Shown: positions 1-8,671 of the stretch, in pieces | Layout of the letters: every line of letters starts with the position of its first letter | Numbering within the stretch: the first letter of the stretch is position 1 | Assembly (NCBI GenBank): GCA_020443425.1 | Contig: JAGRIE010000008.1 | Span: 78,678 to 142,677, forward strand | Direction: 5' to 3' | DNA length: 64,000 bases | From: Halioglobus sp. | GTDB lineage: Bacteria; Pseudomonadota; Gammaproteobacteria; Pseudomonadales; Halieaceae | The notes under the pieces: model-generated | The model's input: the letters and a program-made list of their open reading frames with translations, nothing else | Databases searched by the model: none | Told to the model about the DNA's origin: nothing | Made by a program: the position numbers and the translations under genes

Positions 1-1462
1 GTGAGGCGCTGACTTCCGCATCGCGGTCGGCAACCGGGGCGCCGGTGCCGCGCACATCTTCTATCAGGCGTCGCACATTGTCCCGGGTGAGTGGGTCGCG
101 GCCATGTGCTTTCAGGCGCGCTATGGCGCTGACAAATTCCAGCGCCTGGTTCAGCGCAATGTGGTAGAGAGCTTTGCGCGCTGGATCATCACTGGTTTCC
201 CGTGCGCCCTGTAGCCAGTCCGCGACTCGCTGTGCGCGCGTGGCCAGGGTTTCGCTGTCGACGCCGCCCTGTGGGGAGAAGCGCGGCGATTGCAGCCAGT
301 AGTGCAGGCTCTGTTCGACCTGCTTGCGCCGGGTTGCGTCCTCCTGCTCCAGGCTGGCGGCGACAGCAGCCTCCCAGGCCGCGCTGCCAATACCGGGCAC
401 ATCGGCGACAGTGCGCGCCAGTGGCTCACGGATGCGCGCCGGAATCGGACCCACCGGGTGTGACAGGAACTGGAACAGCGCCGTGGGGTTGAGTGGCTCC
501 CACAGCAATTCGCAGGCCAGCGGCAGGACCTGGAATACCGGGCGCCAGGGCGACAGCGCGGTGAACCCCAGACGCGGGCTGTGCAGTTGTTCCAATGTGT
601 CGTCGAGCAACTCGCCGCGCGCCTGCGCCAGCACGGCCACGGTGGTGTCGGGGGCATCGCGCAACCAGCTCTGGGTGAGCAGGGCGGTGAGCGGGGTGCT
701 CTGCGTCGGTGAGTCCGCGCGCAGTGCGATGACACTGCCATCGCCACTGAGGTCGATTTTCTCGCGGCTGTCCTGCAGCAGGTGCTCCTGCAGGCGACGC
801 AGGTCGGAGCCGGGTCGGCCTTTGGGTATAGCGGGCGCTGCCGCAACAAGTCGCACATTGACGGCCTGTATCAGCTGCTGCCACAGGTAGGGGAAGTCGG
901 GCAGCTCATCGCGCAGTGTGATTGCGCCCAGTGCGATGGGGTGGTCCGGCAGCAGGGCCATGACGCGCTGGATGCGCTGTCCGATGCCGGGCTCCACCAC
1001 GCTCGCCGCGTGGCGCTCAATGGCGGCCATATCGGCAAGGCGCGCAGGTATCTCTGCGGCAAACGTCCCCTCCCAGCCGGCCAGGTACCACTGGTCGCGC
1101 CACTGCAACAGGGTGCGCGCCACCGAGAACGGGTCCGCGCTATAGGATGCATGATAGAAGGCGCCGCTGTGATTGACCTGGTCAATGCAGCCGAGGTACT
1201 GGATCAGGCGCGCGGTGAACGATACATCGCGCGAGGGAATACCCAGTTGCGCCTCCAGCAGTCGCAGGAAGCCGCCGGGACCGACCACGACCTGCCCAAG
1301 GCTGTCCGCGCGTCGCTCGGGCACGGCGGAATCGCCCTTGATTGCCAGGGTAACCTCAATGTTGCCAATGCCGGCCTGCTCGCCCATGGTCTGTTCGCCC
1401 TCCCGGGAGTCTGCTGCCACATGATAGGTGTATCGTGGCGCACTCGCTATCAGCAAGCGCAT
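1..1462 (-). CDS. AddB-like PD-(D/E)XK nuclease family protein, C-terminus beyond window
   Basis: This reading frame stays open from an ATG at 1462-1460 (MRLLIASAPRYTY) to the window edge, giving 487 codons with no stop. It resembles the inactive-helicase N-terminal part of AddB/RecB-family exonuclease proteins. Around residues 50-70 it has a VVGPGGFLRLLEAQLG segment. A YHASYSADPFSVARTLLQW stretch followed by QWYLAGWEG is typical of the proteobacterial AddB-like group. Members pair with a UvrD/AddA-type helicase and act in DNA end processing; the PD-(D/E)XK nuclease domain would lie in the missing C-terminal part. It is divergent from the TonB-dependent receptor at 1581, with 118 bases between the start codons. 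A weak GCAGG lies upstream of the ATG. The family assignment comes from remembered family sequence, not a search. Confidence 0.7.
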   Translation of the reverse strand, partial: MRLLIASAPRYTYHVAADSREGEQTMGEQAGIGNIEVTLAIKGDSAVPERRADSLGQVVVGPGGFLRLLEAQLGIPSRDVSFTARLIQYLGCIDQVNHSGAFYHASYSADPFSVARTLLQWRDQWYLAGWEGTFAAEIPARLADMAAIERHAASVVEPGIGQRIQRVMALLPDHPIALGAITLRDELPDFPYLWQQLIQAVNVRLVAAAPAIPKGRPGSDLRRLQEHLLQDSREKIDLSGDGSVIALRADSPTQSTPLTALLTQSWLRDAPDTTVAVLAQARGELLDDTLEQLHSPRLGFTALSPWRPVFQVLPLACELLWEPLNPTALFQFLSHPVGPIPARIREPLARTVADVPGIGSAAWEAAVAASLEQEDATRRKQVEQSLHYWLQSPRFSPQGGVDSETLATRAQRVADWLQGARETSDDPARKALYHIALNQALEFVSAIARLKAHGRDPLTRDNVRRLIEDVRGTGAPVADRDAEVSAS

Positions 1463-1580
1463 TTACCTGCGCGTTTACACGACAGGTGGCCGCTTGTCAG
1501 AAAGCGCTGGTGTGCTAGGCTTGACGCTGGCCTGCCCGCAGGCCGATAACAATAACAATAGCTGTAAGGGGTCCGATTGT

Positions 1581-4034
1581 ATGTCCCATGGAATAGCCCG
1601 AGTACTGGCACTGGCTGCCGCTGTTTCTCTCTCACTACCCGCCCTCGCCCGCGAGGCGGCGCTGACCCTGGAAGAGGTCATAGTCACTGCGCAGAAGCGT
1701 GCGCAAAGCCTGCAGGATGTGCCTGTTGCGATCACGGCGATATCACAGGAGACCATGCAGAACCAGAATATCTTCGATGTGCTGGACTTGCAGAAGGCTG
1801 TGCCCAGCCTGACCATCATTCGCGGCTACAACCGCGCCAACGGTGTGCCGGTGGTGATTCGCGGTATGGGGACGCTCGGCGCGCAACCGGCTTTCGAAGG
1901 CAGTGTCGGCACGTATGTGGACGGCATGTACCGCGCCCGCCCCGGCATGGTGTTGTCGAGCATGCTGGATATCGGCCAGGTGGAGATCCTGCGCGGGCCG
2001 CAGGGTACGCTGTTCGGCAAGAACACCACCGCCGGTGCCATTACGATGACCTCGAACGCACCCGCGGCCGAGTTTGGCTACGGCGGGGAAATCACGCTGG
2101 GCGATTACGATCGCCAGCGCTTTGTCGGCCATGTCACCGGGCCCTTGAGCGACACGGTATCGGGGCGCCTCGCGGTGCTGTCTGATGAACGCGACGGCTT
2201 TACCAAAGCGCTCTATGATCACGATAACTACGACAACCTCAATCAGGAAACCGTGAAGGGCACCCTCGCCTGGAATGCAACGGACAGGCTGAGCCTGAAG
2301 CTTATCGCGGATTATTCCGACAGCAATGAAATCTGCTGTTTCGGCAACCCTGTGGGCTACAACCGCGCCGCCAGCCTGGTGCGAGACCCGGCTGTCGGGC
2401 TCAACGAGTACTACCTGCAGACTGCCCAGGCCAACTTCAACACCAGTCTCGACCTGTTGGATCTCGATCCGGATGATCGCGAAACCCAGCTCAATTCGCA
2501 GCCGAGCAACAAGAATACAGAGAAGGGTGCGGTGTTCGATGTCAGCTGGGACCTGGACGTGGCGGAGCTGCGCTCAATCTCTGGCTACCGCGACTGGAAG
2601 TACAACTCCAGGGGGGATTTCGATTTCGGTCCCGTGGACATCGGCAAACTGGAGGAGGACTACAAGGTCGAGAACTACAGCCAGGAATTCAATCTCACCG
2701 GTACCTTTGCCGATCTCGGCCTGGTGCAGAGCATTGAGTATGTCGCCGGCCTCTATTATGCGTATGAAGACTTCCAGCAGTACCGCTCCTTCGATGCCGG
2801 CAAAGACCAGCAGGGGATCTGGGAGTTGTTCTGGCCGGCGCAGGCCGGGCTGCCAGAGCCAACCCTGCGAGCATTGCTCGGTGGTGGCCAGTGGGCCACC
2901 ACAGGCCAGGCCATCGGCGAAGTGCTGCACAAACTGGAAACAGAGACCACGGCGGTGTTCGTGCATACCACCATCGCGGTGACAGAGCAGTTTTCGACAA
3001 TCCTGGGCGTGCGGTATTCCGACGAGGAAAAAACGCTGGACCGCCACAACCTGCTCTATTCCAATGTCAACGACTACGCCGACTACCTGCAGGATTATAT
3101 GCTCGGGGGCTATTTCCTCGGCGCCAACATCGCAGGCCCCGATATCAACAGCCAGCACTACAGTGATGGTGAGTGGACCTACGACATAAAACTGCAGTAT
3201 TTCCTGGCCGCAGACACCCAGGTGTACGGTGGCTACACCCGCGGCTTCAAGGCCGGTGGCATCGGCATGGACCCGGAGGCGGGGGGCGGCCAGCCCTCCG
3301 GCCAGAATTCCCCTGTGCTGTTCCAGACGTTGGGTATGGGCAATGGCACCGGCTTTGCCGATCCCAATGACGCCACCTACGACCCGGAGTACGTGGACGC
3401 CTGGGAAGTCGGTTTGAAAAGCGACTATCTCGATGGCCGCGGCAGGGTTGATGTCGCGCTGTTCTACAACGATATCAAGGACAACCAGTTCTCCATCTTC
3501 ACGGGGACCGGCTTCACGGTGCTGAACGCGTCCACCGCCGAGGTGAGCGGTGTCGAAGTGGAAAACTATTTTGCCGTCACGCCCAACCTGCGCCTGGGTG
3601 TGTCAGTGACCTGGCTGGATTCCGAATACGGTAACGATGTGCCCGCCCCGGCGACATCACCGGCCCCGGCGGGCCGCAACCTGACGTTCGCACCGGACTG
3701 GGCGGGTGCCATCAACCTCGAGTATGAGCGCGCCCTGACCGAACAGTTGTCTGGTTTGATCAATGCCAACTGGGCCTACCGCGGCGACCACTATGTGGCC
3801 TACGATATACAGGATAAGCAGTCCGCCTACGACCTGCTGGGCTTGCAGGTGGGTGTGCGTACCCCGGATGGTCACTGGGATGTCCGCGCCTGGTGTGACA
3901 ACTGCCTTGATGAAAGCTATGCCACGTCCTACTTCAACGCGCCGTTTTATTTTGACGACACACTGGCCCAGTACGAGGGCCAGTTCCTGGGGTCGCCGCG
4001 AACCTATGGTGTGACCTTGCGAGTGAGTTTTTGA
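1581..4034 (+). CDS. TonB-dependent outer membrane receptor (first copy)
   Basis: An 817-residue outer membrane receptor. The start at 1581 is chosen because a TAAGGGG ribosome site lies at 1564-1571 and a clean signal peptide follows, ending in LPALA at about residue 23. The upstream extension of the frame would run into the divergent gene. The mature protein opens with EEVIVTAQKRAQSLQDVPVA, the N-terminal signature of the large CirA/Fiu-like receptor group common in Sphingomonadales and marine gammaproteobacteria, and continues as plug (VEILRGPQGTLFGKN) then beta-barrel. It ends in TLRVSF, with the terminal aromatic expected for BAM-dependent insertion. The substrate cannot be read from sequence. 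The nearby sterol-type catabolic genes make a hydrophobic ligand plausible, but this is inference. Confidence 0.93.
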   Translation: MSHGIARVLALAAAVSLSLPALAREAALTLEEVIVTAQKRAQSLQDVPVAITAISQETMQNQNIFDVLDLQKAVPSLTIIRGYNRANGVPVVIRGMGTLGAQPAFEGSVGTYVDGMYRARPGMVLSSMLDIGQVEILRGPQGTLFGKNTTAGAITMTSNAPAAEFGYGGEITLGDYDRQRFVGHVTGPLSDTVSGRLAVLSDERDGFTKALYDHDNYDNLNQETVKGTLAWNATDRLSLKLIADYSDSNEICCFGNPVGYNRAASLVRDPAVGLNEYYLQTAQANFNTSLDLLDLDPDDRETQLNSQPSNKNTEKGAVFDVSWDLDVAELRSISGYRDWKYNSRGDFDFGPVDIGKLEEDYKVENYSQEFNLTGTFADLGLVQSIEYVAGLYYAYEDFQQYRSFDAGKDQQGIWELFWPAQAGLPEPTLRALLGGGQWATTGQAIGEVLHKLETETTAVFVHTTIAVTEQFSTILGVRYSDEEKTLDRHNLLYSNVNDYADYLQDYMLGGYFLGANIAGPDINSQHYSDGEWTYDIKLQYFLAADTQVYGGYTRGFKAGGIGMDPEAGGGQPSGQNSPVLFQTLGMGNGTGFADPNDATYDPEYVDAWEVGLKSDYLDGRGRVDVALFYNDIKDNQFSIFTGTGFTVLNASTAEVSGVEVENYFAVTPNLRLGVSVTWLDSEYGNDVPAPATSPAPAGRNLTFAPDWAGAINLEYERALTEQLSGLINANWAYRGDHYVAYDIQDKQSAYDLLGLQVGVRTPDGHWDVRAWCDNCLDESYATSYFNAPFYFDDTLAQYEGQFLGSPRTYGVTLRVSF

Positions 4035-4196
4035 GCCGGCGCTGCAGCGAGTTGTCCCACAGAATGTCGGGGTAATTTTCGCTACTTTTCCCAGTGTATT
4101 TTGCCGTTATTAACACAGCTGTGGCTTGTGTTTCGACCCCCCTGTGCATTATCGTTGCCAATCGACCGTTTTTCACTCCTCCTGAAATGTAGAGCC

Positions 4197-5114
4197 ATGC
4201 GAATAGTAGCTTCCGTTCTGACCCTGGTGATGTCCGCGCCAGTCTTTTCTGCCACCTATGACCTGCCCTCCGAGCACTTTGATGTCATCGGTTCGGTGAC
4301 CACGGTGCGTGCCCGGTACGAAGACACGCTGCTGGACATCGCGCGGCGCACGAATATCGGCCAGGACCATATGCAGCGCGTCAACCCGGACGTCGACCGC
4401 TGGCTGCCGGGCGATGGCACCATTGTCACCGTGCCCTCACAGCATATCCTGCCGCGCGGTCCGCGCACCGGCCTGGTATTAAACCTGCCTGAAATGCGGA
4501 TGTACTACTACCCGCCCAAGAAGCCGGGGCAGCCGGCGCAGGTGCAGACCTACCCGATGAGTATCGGGCGCATGGACTGGGCCACACCGCTGGGTGTGAC
4601 CAAGATCGTTGAGAAAACCAAGAACCCCACCTGGACACCGCCGGAGTCGATCCGCCGGGAGCACGCGGCCAAGGGTGATCCGCTGCCACGAGTGGTTCCC
4701 GCCGGCCCCAACAACCCGCTCGGTGAGTACAAGATGCGGCTGGGAATTCCGGGTTACCTGATACACGGCACCAACAAGCCCCAGGGTGTGGGCATGCGGG
4801 TCTCCCACGGCTGCATCCGTATGCTGCCGGAGGATATCGAAAAGCTGTTCCCGCAGATTCCGACGGGCACGCCGGTGACTATTGTCAATCAGCCGGTCAA
4901 GGCCGGCTGGTACGGCGGCAAGCTGTATCTTGAGGTGCATCCGCCACTGGAGGAATACCCCAATGACAGGGGGGCGATGGTGGAGTATGTGATGCTGGCG
5001 CTCGATGATGCGATGGCGCGGCGTGCATCCAGTGCGGCGTTGGACAATCAGCTAATCGATGAGGAACTCAACGTGCAGTCCGGTATACCGGTGATTATCT
5101 CTTCGGGGAGTTGA
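4197..5114 (+). CDS. L,D-transpeptidase (ErfK/YbiS/YcfS type) with LysM-like segment
   Basis: A 305-residue periplasmic enzyme with signal peptide MRIVASVLTLVMSAPVFSA. A LysM-like segment at about residues 35-80 (DTLLDIARRTNIG) is followed by a YkuD catalytic domain. The catalytic motif is intact: IHGTNK at about 189-194 and SHGCIRML at 203-210, with His204 and Cys206 as likely catalytic residues. Enzymes of this architecture attach the C-terminal lysine of the Lpp murein lipoprotein to diaminopimelate in peptidoglycan, or form 3-3 cross-links. The context favours the first role, because an Lpp-like lipoprotein gene lies immediately downstream in convergent orientation and a second L,D-transpeptidase follows. 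The start at 4197 is chosen for the signal peptide; a further in-frame start at 4101 would add an unlikely leader. Confidence 0.93.
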   Translation: MRIVASVLTLVMSAPVFSATYDLPSEHFDVIGSVTTVRARYEDTLLDIARRTNIGQDHMQRVNPDVDRWLPGDGTIVTVPSQHILPRGPRTGLVLNLPEMRMYYYPPKKPGQPAQVQTYPMSIGRMDWATPLGVTKIVEKTKNPTWTPPESIRREHAAKGDPLPRVVPAGPNNPLGEYKMRLGIPGYLIHGTNKPQGVGMRVSHGCIRMLPEDIEKLFPQIPTGTPVTIVNQPVKAGWYGGKLYLEVHPPLEEYPNDRGAMVEYVMLALDDAMARRASSAALDNQLIDEELNVQSGIPVIISSGS

Positions 5115-5176
5115 GCAATCGAGGTGCGGTGGGGAAGGTGGTACGGGTAGGGAAAGGAAGGGAGACACCCTAAATC

Positions 5177-5216
5177 ACCGGGGCGATAACATCCAGCTGG
5201 ATGAGGTCGCCCCGGT
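5177..5216. terminator. Hairpin between convergent L,D-transpeptidase and Lpp-like genes
   Basis: Perfect 10-base inverted repeat ACCGGGGCGA (5177-5186) / TCGCCCCGGT (5207-5216) with a 20-base loop, placed between two convergent stop codons. There is no strong T tract on either side, so it may act as a bidirectional, partly Rho-dependent or mRNA-stabilising hairpin. Confidence 0.6.
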
Positions 5217-5234
5217 AAAGAGGTGCCCGATTTG

Positions 5235-5480
5235 TTACTTGTTCATGGACTGTTTGAACATACGGTCCATTTTCTCGGAGTTGGCATCGCAGCAAGCTTG
5301 AGCAGCGTTAGCTTTTGCCAGTGCCGCTGCTGCATCAGCAGAAGCCTTGTTAGCAGCCGCTTGAGCGCTTTCTACTTGTGCTTTCAGCGTGTCCAGGTCA
5401 CGAGTAGTGGCACAGCCGGTTACGCCTGTCAGGGCGACCAACATGAACGCTGCTGCAGTGGTTTTGAGCGAGTTACGCAT
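5235..5480 (-). CDS. Lpp/OprI-like murein lipoprotein
   Basis: An 81-residue lipoprotein with a basic N-terminus, a hydrophobic core and the lipobox VTGC (Cys23). The mature part is 59 residues, almost the same as E. coli Lpp (58). It consists of heptad-rich helix (TLKAQVESAQAAANKASADA) expected to form a coiled-coil trimer. It ends in a C-terminal lysine (QSMNK), the residue that L,D-transpeptidases link to peptidoglycan in Lpp. Unusual is the CC pair at about residues 62-63 near the C-terminal third. The protein would tether the outer membrane to the cell wall. Flanking L,D-transpeptidase genes on both sides strongly support a functional module. Confidence 0.88.
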   Translation of the reverse strand: MRNSLKTTAAAFMLVALTGVTGCATTRDLDTLKAQVESAQAAANKASADAAAALAKANAAQACCDANSEKMDRMFKQSMNK

Positions 5481-5501
5481 AATCTTGTCCTCTAAGTGGT
5501 C

Positions 5502-5516
5502 AGCCGATAGTCGGCT
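5502..5516. promoter_or_regulatory. Small inverted repeat in the 5' leader of the Lpp-like gene
   Basis: AGCCGA (5502-5507) and TCGGCT (5511-5516) form a six-base stem with a three-base loop about 20 bases upstream of the lipoprotein start. On the minus strand an AT-rich stretch follows (TATACTTTATAA), which could hold the -10 region. A short 5' hairpin could stabilise the abundant lpp-type mRNA. This is inference from position only. Confidence 0.35.
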
Positions 5517-5680
5517 TATAAAGTATATCCAATTTGAACTGCGCGTCCCTTTTTAAACATCGGGCTTTGCCGTTCGTTTCAGGGCAATGTCGCCAAACCA
5601 AGTCGGCGAGCACCTCCAGCGGCTATTTTCAGAGATACCGCGCTTAATCGCAAGAGATTGTTTACCCGACTTTTTCCCGT

Positions 5681-6298
5681 TCAGCGCACTACTACTTTGG
5701 TGCCAACTACCACCCATTTGACCAGTTCAAGCAATTGTTCGTTGGTCAATGCGATGCATCCCTCCGTCCAGTTGACGGTTTCATGGACCTTTATATCGCC
5801 GGCGCCCAGCCCGTGGATTCCCAACTGGCCGCCGAGACTGGTGCCCTGTGGCGGCGGCTGCCCGCGGTCCAGTTCGTAGCGCAGCGCCCGGTACTCTTCC
5901 ACCCCGATGCGCTCATCGAGGAATGCGCGCTCGGTGTGATCCAGGTTGGGGTAATTGATTGCCAGAAACAGCTCGAAACGCTGGCTGGGCCTGATCTCGG
6001 TGATAGTGAACTCCCCCAGCGGTGTGGTGCCGTCGTCCCTGCGTTTGGCCAGGGTCGGGCCGCTGCTGCCGATGGCGATGTTCTCGAACACCTGCAACGG
6101 GTTCTCACCCTGCATCACCACGAGGCTGAGTTGCTCGGTGTCAACGGCCACCCAGACATCCTCCGGTGCCTGCGCCGCCAGACTGGCCGTCGAGGAGAGG
6201 GTGAGGGGCAGCAGCAGGGTGAGTGACAATAACAGGGACAGTGAAAAAGTGCGGTAGTGCTTTGGGGTACAAGAGGGGGACGCGCGAAGATTAAACAC
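5681..6298 (-). CDS. L,D-transpeptidase (YafK-like YkuD domain)
   Basis: A 205-residue secreted protein. It begins with GTG at 6298 and carries a long hydrophobic signal segment (LSLLLSLTLLLPLTL) before the YkuD domain. The conserved LGIHGLG (His162) and the catalytic motif NWTEGCIAL (Cys181) are present. The usual SHGC is replaced by TEGC, as in a recognised subgroup of YkuD proteins that includes YafK-like enzymes. In E. coli the YafK homologue (DpaA/LdtF) removes Lpp from peptidoglycan, so this copy could oppose the SHGC-type enzyme at 4197; that functional split is inference. It lies upstream of the Lpp-like gene on the same strand, separated by about 200 bases. No strong ribosome site is visible before the GTG. 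Confidence 0.82.
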   Translation of the reverse strand: MFNLRASPSCTPKHYRTFSLSLLLSLTLLLPLTLSSTASLAAQAPEDVWVAVDTEQLSLVVMQGENPLQVFENIAIGSSGPTLAKRRDDGTTPLGEFTITEIRPSQRFELFLAINYPNLDHTERAFLDERIGVEEYRALRYELDRGQPPPQGTSLGGQLGIHGLGAGDIKVHETVNWTEGCIALTNEQLLELVKWVVVGTKVVVR

Positions 6299-6416
6299 CG
6301 TTGAGATCCGTGCTGGTAATAATGCCGATGATCATAGCCGGGGGCCGGTGACGATTCAACGGCCATCCTCTGGTAATCTGTCACCCTTTGATGGACTGTC
6401 GAGGAGCGCTGAGCGG

Positions 6417-7142
6417 GTGCAAAAGGTCATGAAAGGTATCGCCCTGAGCCTCGGACTGCTGGCTCTGGCGCTGCTGTGGCTGGGTTGGCAGCTGTACGGG
6501 GAAGTGCAGAAGTCACGCAGTGAGGACCCGCTGGTCTGGGAGCAGGACATACAGGCCCTGGAGTCCAGTACCCGCGGCAGCAACGACGATGGCCGCGGCG
6601 TCGTCTTCATCGGGAGTTCCAGTATCCGCTTTTGGGACAGCCTGGCCGAGGACATGGCGCCCATCGAGGTAATACAGCACGGCTTTGGCGGTGCGAAGCT
6701 CAACGATATCGTCCACTACGCCGGGCGACTCGTGAATGCGTACCAACCGCGCGCGGTGGTCGTGTTTGCCGGCAGCAATGATATCCAACCCGACGCGTCA
6801 AAACAGCCGGCGCAACTGCTGGCGAGCTACCAGGCATTCGTCGCCGGGGTGCGCGCCGACCAGCCCGGGGTGCCTATCTACTATATCGGGATTACACCGT
6901 CGCCGGCGCGCTGGTCAGTCTGGCCCGTTGCGCAGGCCGCCAATGCACTCATCGAGGCCTGGTCACGGTCACAGCCAAACCTGCACTTCATCGACACCTC
7001 GACCGGCCTGTTGGGCAGTGACGGTGAGCCCGATCCTGACAACTATCGCGTTGACGGCCTGCACCTGAGCGGGCAGGGCTACGCGGTCTGGCGCGAGGTC
7101 ATTCGCAAGCGCCTGCTGGATGAGATCGGTGCCCCCAGCTAA
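6417..7142 (+). CDS. SGNH/GDSL-family hydrolase, membrane-anchored or secreted
   Basis: A 241-residue esterase-type protein. The chosen GTG at 6417 has GAGGAG about ten bases upstream (6401-6406); an ATG at 6429 is the alternative and gives the same N-terminal hydrophobic helix (SLGLLALALLWLGWQLYG). The helix reads as an uncleaved anchor or signal peptide. Block I is VFIGSSSIRFWDSL, with the nucleophilic serine in GSSS. Block III is FAGSNDI and block V is VDGLHLSGQGY, supplying the catalytic Asp and His. Family members hydrolyse acyl esters, including lysophospholipids and acetylated sugars; the substrate cannot be inferred here. It is divergent from the preceding L,D-transpeptidase gene. Confidence 0.85.
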   Translation: MQKVMKGIALSLGLLALALLWLGWQLYGEVQKSRSEDPLVWEQDIQALESSTRGSNDDGRGVVFIGSSSIRFWDSLAEDMAPIEVIQHGFGGAKLNDIVHYAGRLVNAYQPRAVVVFAGSNDIQPDASKQPAQLLASYQAFVAGVRADQPGVPIYYIGITPSPARWSVWPVAQAANALIEAWSRSQPNLHFIDTSTGLLGSDGEPDPDNYRVDGLHLSGQGYAVWREVIRKRLLDEIGAPS

Positions 7143-7187
7143 CGATCAACGGCTCGATGCGGGGATGAGCCGGCCAGTGCGATACCG

Positions 7188-7346
7188 GTGAAAGTGATGG
7201 CGGGGCTGGCGGCCCGGGTGATTCTGGAGGAGCTGTTGCGGCAAACCCGGTCGTTTGAACCGGACAGCAGTTGCCCGGTCAGGCATGTATCCGGCATCTT
7301 TGTCCGGCGTGTTGGCGAACGGCATTTACGGCTGAATTCGGGTTGA
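7188..7346 (+). pseudogene. Probable C-terminal remnant of a cytochrome P450
   Basis: A 52-codon open stretch starting in the intergenic region reads LAARVILEELLRQTRSFEPD and then RHVSGIFVRRVGERHLRL. This matches the L-helix-to-C-terminus pattern of bacterial P450s: the helix after the haem cysteine, 'LARLEARVALEELL...', ending in '...FVRG...LPLRL'. The haem-cysteine motif itself is missing, because the preceding sequence does not encode it. No start with a good ribosome site is present. I read it as debris of a deleted P450 gene ahead of the surviving P450 at 8672. It could be chance similarity. Confidence 0.4.
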
Positions 7347-7363
7347 TAGCAGAGGTCTGTGTT

Positions 7364-8548
7364 ATGAGTTTACGAGCATTACTGGTAGCGGTGATGGTGG
7401 TGCCTGCCATCGTTGGCGCCGTGCGCGGGGCGGTCCCGGAGGCCGGTGCCGCCGTCGATGGCAATGGTGAGCGCCCGGCGCAAACGGCGGGGGCGGCGCC
7501 GGATCATCGCGGGGGTGCTGGCACAGCCTTCACTGTGACCACGCTGACTGACGAGCTGGACATGCCCTGGAGCTTTGCCTTCATGCCCGATGGCGACATC
7601 CTGGTGACGGAGCGCGGTGGCACTGTGCAGCGACTCGACCCCGACAGCGGTCGCCTGGCCCCGATTGCCGGTGTGCCCGAAGTCTTCTATGAGGGGCAGG
7701 GCGGGCTGCTGGATATCGCGCTGTCCCCGGATTTTCCCGACACTGGCTGGGTCTACCTGACCTACTCCGCACCGATGGGTGAGGGGCGCTCCACCACGCG
7801 CCTGGCGCGTGCGAGGCTGGAGGGGGATGCGCTGCGCGACATCGAGGTGCTGTACACCACCGGGCCGGCACAGGACACCAGGAAGCACTATGGCGGCCGC
7901 CTGTTGTTCAGTGACGGGCACCTGTTCATGACCATGGGGGAGCGGGGACAGCGCGAGCTTTCACAGCGACTCGACACGGACCTCGGCAAGGTCCTGCGCT
8001 TTAACACGGATGGCAGCATTCCCGCAGACAACCCGTTTGCGGCAACGCCGGGCGCGCGGGCGGCGATATTCACTTACGGGCACCGCAACCCGCAGGGGCT
8101 GGACCGGCATCCCCGGACCGGCGAGATCTGGATCACCGAGCACGGCCCGCAGGGTGGGGATGAACTCAATCGCTTGCGGCCGGGTGCCAATTACGGATGG
8201 CCGGTGATCACCTATGGGGAGGAGTACGGGGGCGGGAAAATCGGCGAGGGCGTGGCAAAACCGGGCATGGAGCAGCCTGTCTACTACTATGTACCCTCGA
8301 TTGCGAGCAGCGCACTGGCCTTTTACCACGGGGCCGCCTTTCCCGCGTGGGACGGCGATGCGTTTATCGGCGCCCTGCGCGGCATGCACCTCAACCGCCT
8401 CAGTTTCGCAGCGGATGGCCAGGTCAGCGAGCAGCGCCTCCTGTCTGACCTGACCCCGCGCCTGCGGGACGTCAAGCAGGGGCCGGATGGCTTTCTGTAT
8501 CTGCTCAGCGAGCAGGGCAGCCTGCTGCGGTTGACCCCGGAAGATTAG
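7364..8548 (+). CDS. PQQ-dependent aldose-type sugar dehydrogenase (YliI/Asd-like)
   Basis: A 394-residue periplasmic protein starting at ATG 7364, eight bases after AGAGG, with signal peptide MSLRALLVAVMVVPAIVGA. The body is a six-bladed soluble glucose/aldose dehydrogenase beta-propeller. It shows MPWSFAFMPDGDILVTERGG, then GGLLDIALSPDF, and the conserved segment THE family shows as HRNPQGLDRHPRTGEIW continuing ITEHGPQGGDELN. These carry residues that bind PQQ and calcium in GdhB/YliI relatives. The enzyme would oxidise sugars or similar alcohols in the periplasm and pass electrons to the respiratory chain. PQQ synthesis genes are not in the window. A low-complexity linker (residues about 25-50) precedes the propeller. 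Confidence 0.88.
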   Translation: MSLRALLVAVMVVPAIVGAVRGAVPEAGAAVDGNGERPAQTAGAAPDHRGGAGTAFTVTTLTDELDMPWSFAFMPDGDILVTERGGTVQRLDPDSGRLAPIAGVPEVFYEGQGGLLDIALSPDFPDTGWVYLTYSAPMGEGRSTTRLARARLEGDALRDIEVLYTTGPAQDTRKHYGGRLLFSDGHLFMTMGERGQRELSQRLDTDLGKVLRFNTDGSIPADNPFAATPGARAAIFTYGHRNPQGLDRHPRTGEIWITEHGPQGGDELNRLRPGANYGWPVITYGEEYGGGKIGEGVAKPGMEQPVYYYVPSIASSALAFYHGAAFPAWDGDAFIGALRGMHLNRLSFAADGQVSEQRLLSDLTPRLRDVKQGPDGFLYLLSEQGSLLRLTPED

Positions 8549-8617
8549 CCGGGGCGCCACACCCCGGTGCGGTGAGGCAGAACTGCAAATATCCAGCCTG
8601 ATACCTCTTGTTGCTAC

Positions 8618-8637
8618 AGACTAATAGGGTATAGTCT
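8618..8637. promoter_or_regulatory. Palindrome upstream of the P450 gene
   Basis: AGACTA (8618-8623) and TAGTCT (8632-8637) are exact inverted repeats separated by eight bases (ATAGGGTA), 35 bases before the P450 start. Size and symmetry fit a TetR- or GntR-type operator. It does not match the core of the palindrome next to the TetR gene at 13071, so a different regulator or pure chance is possible. Confidence 0.35.
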
Positions 8638-8671
8638 ACTGCACAAATGACATCATTCAGAGGTAATTCGC

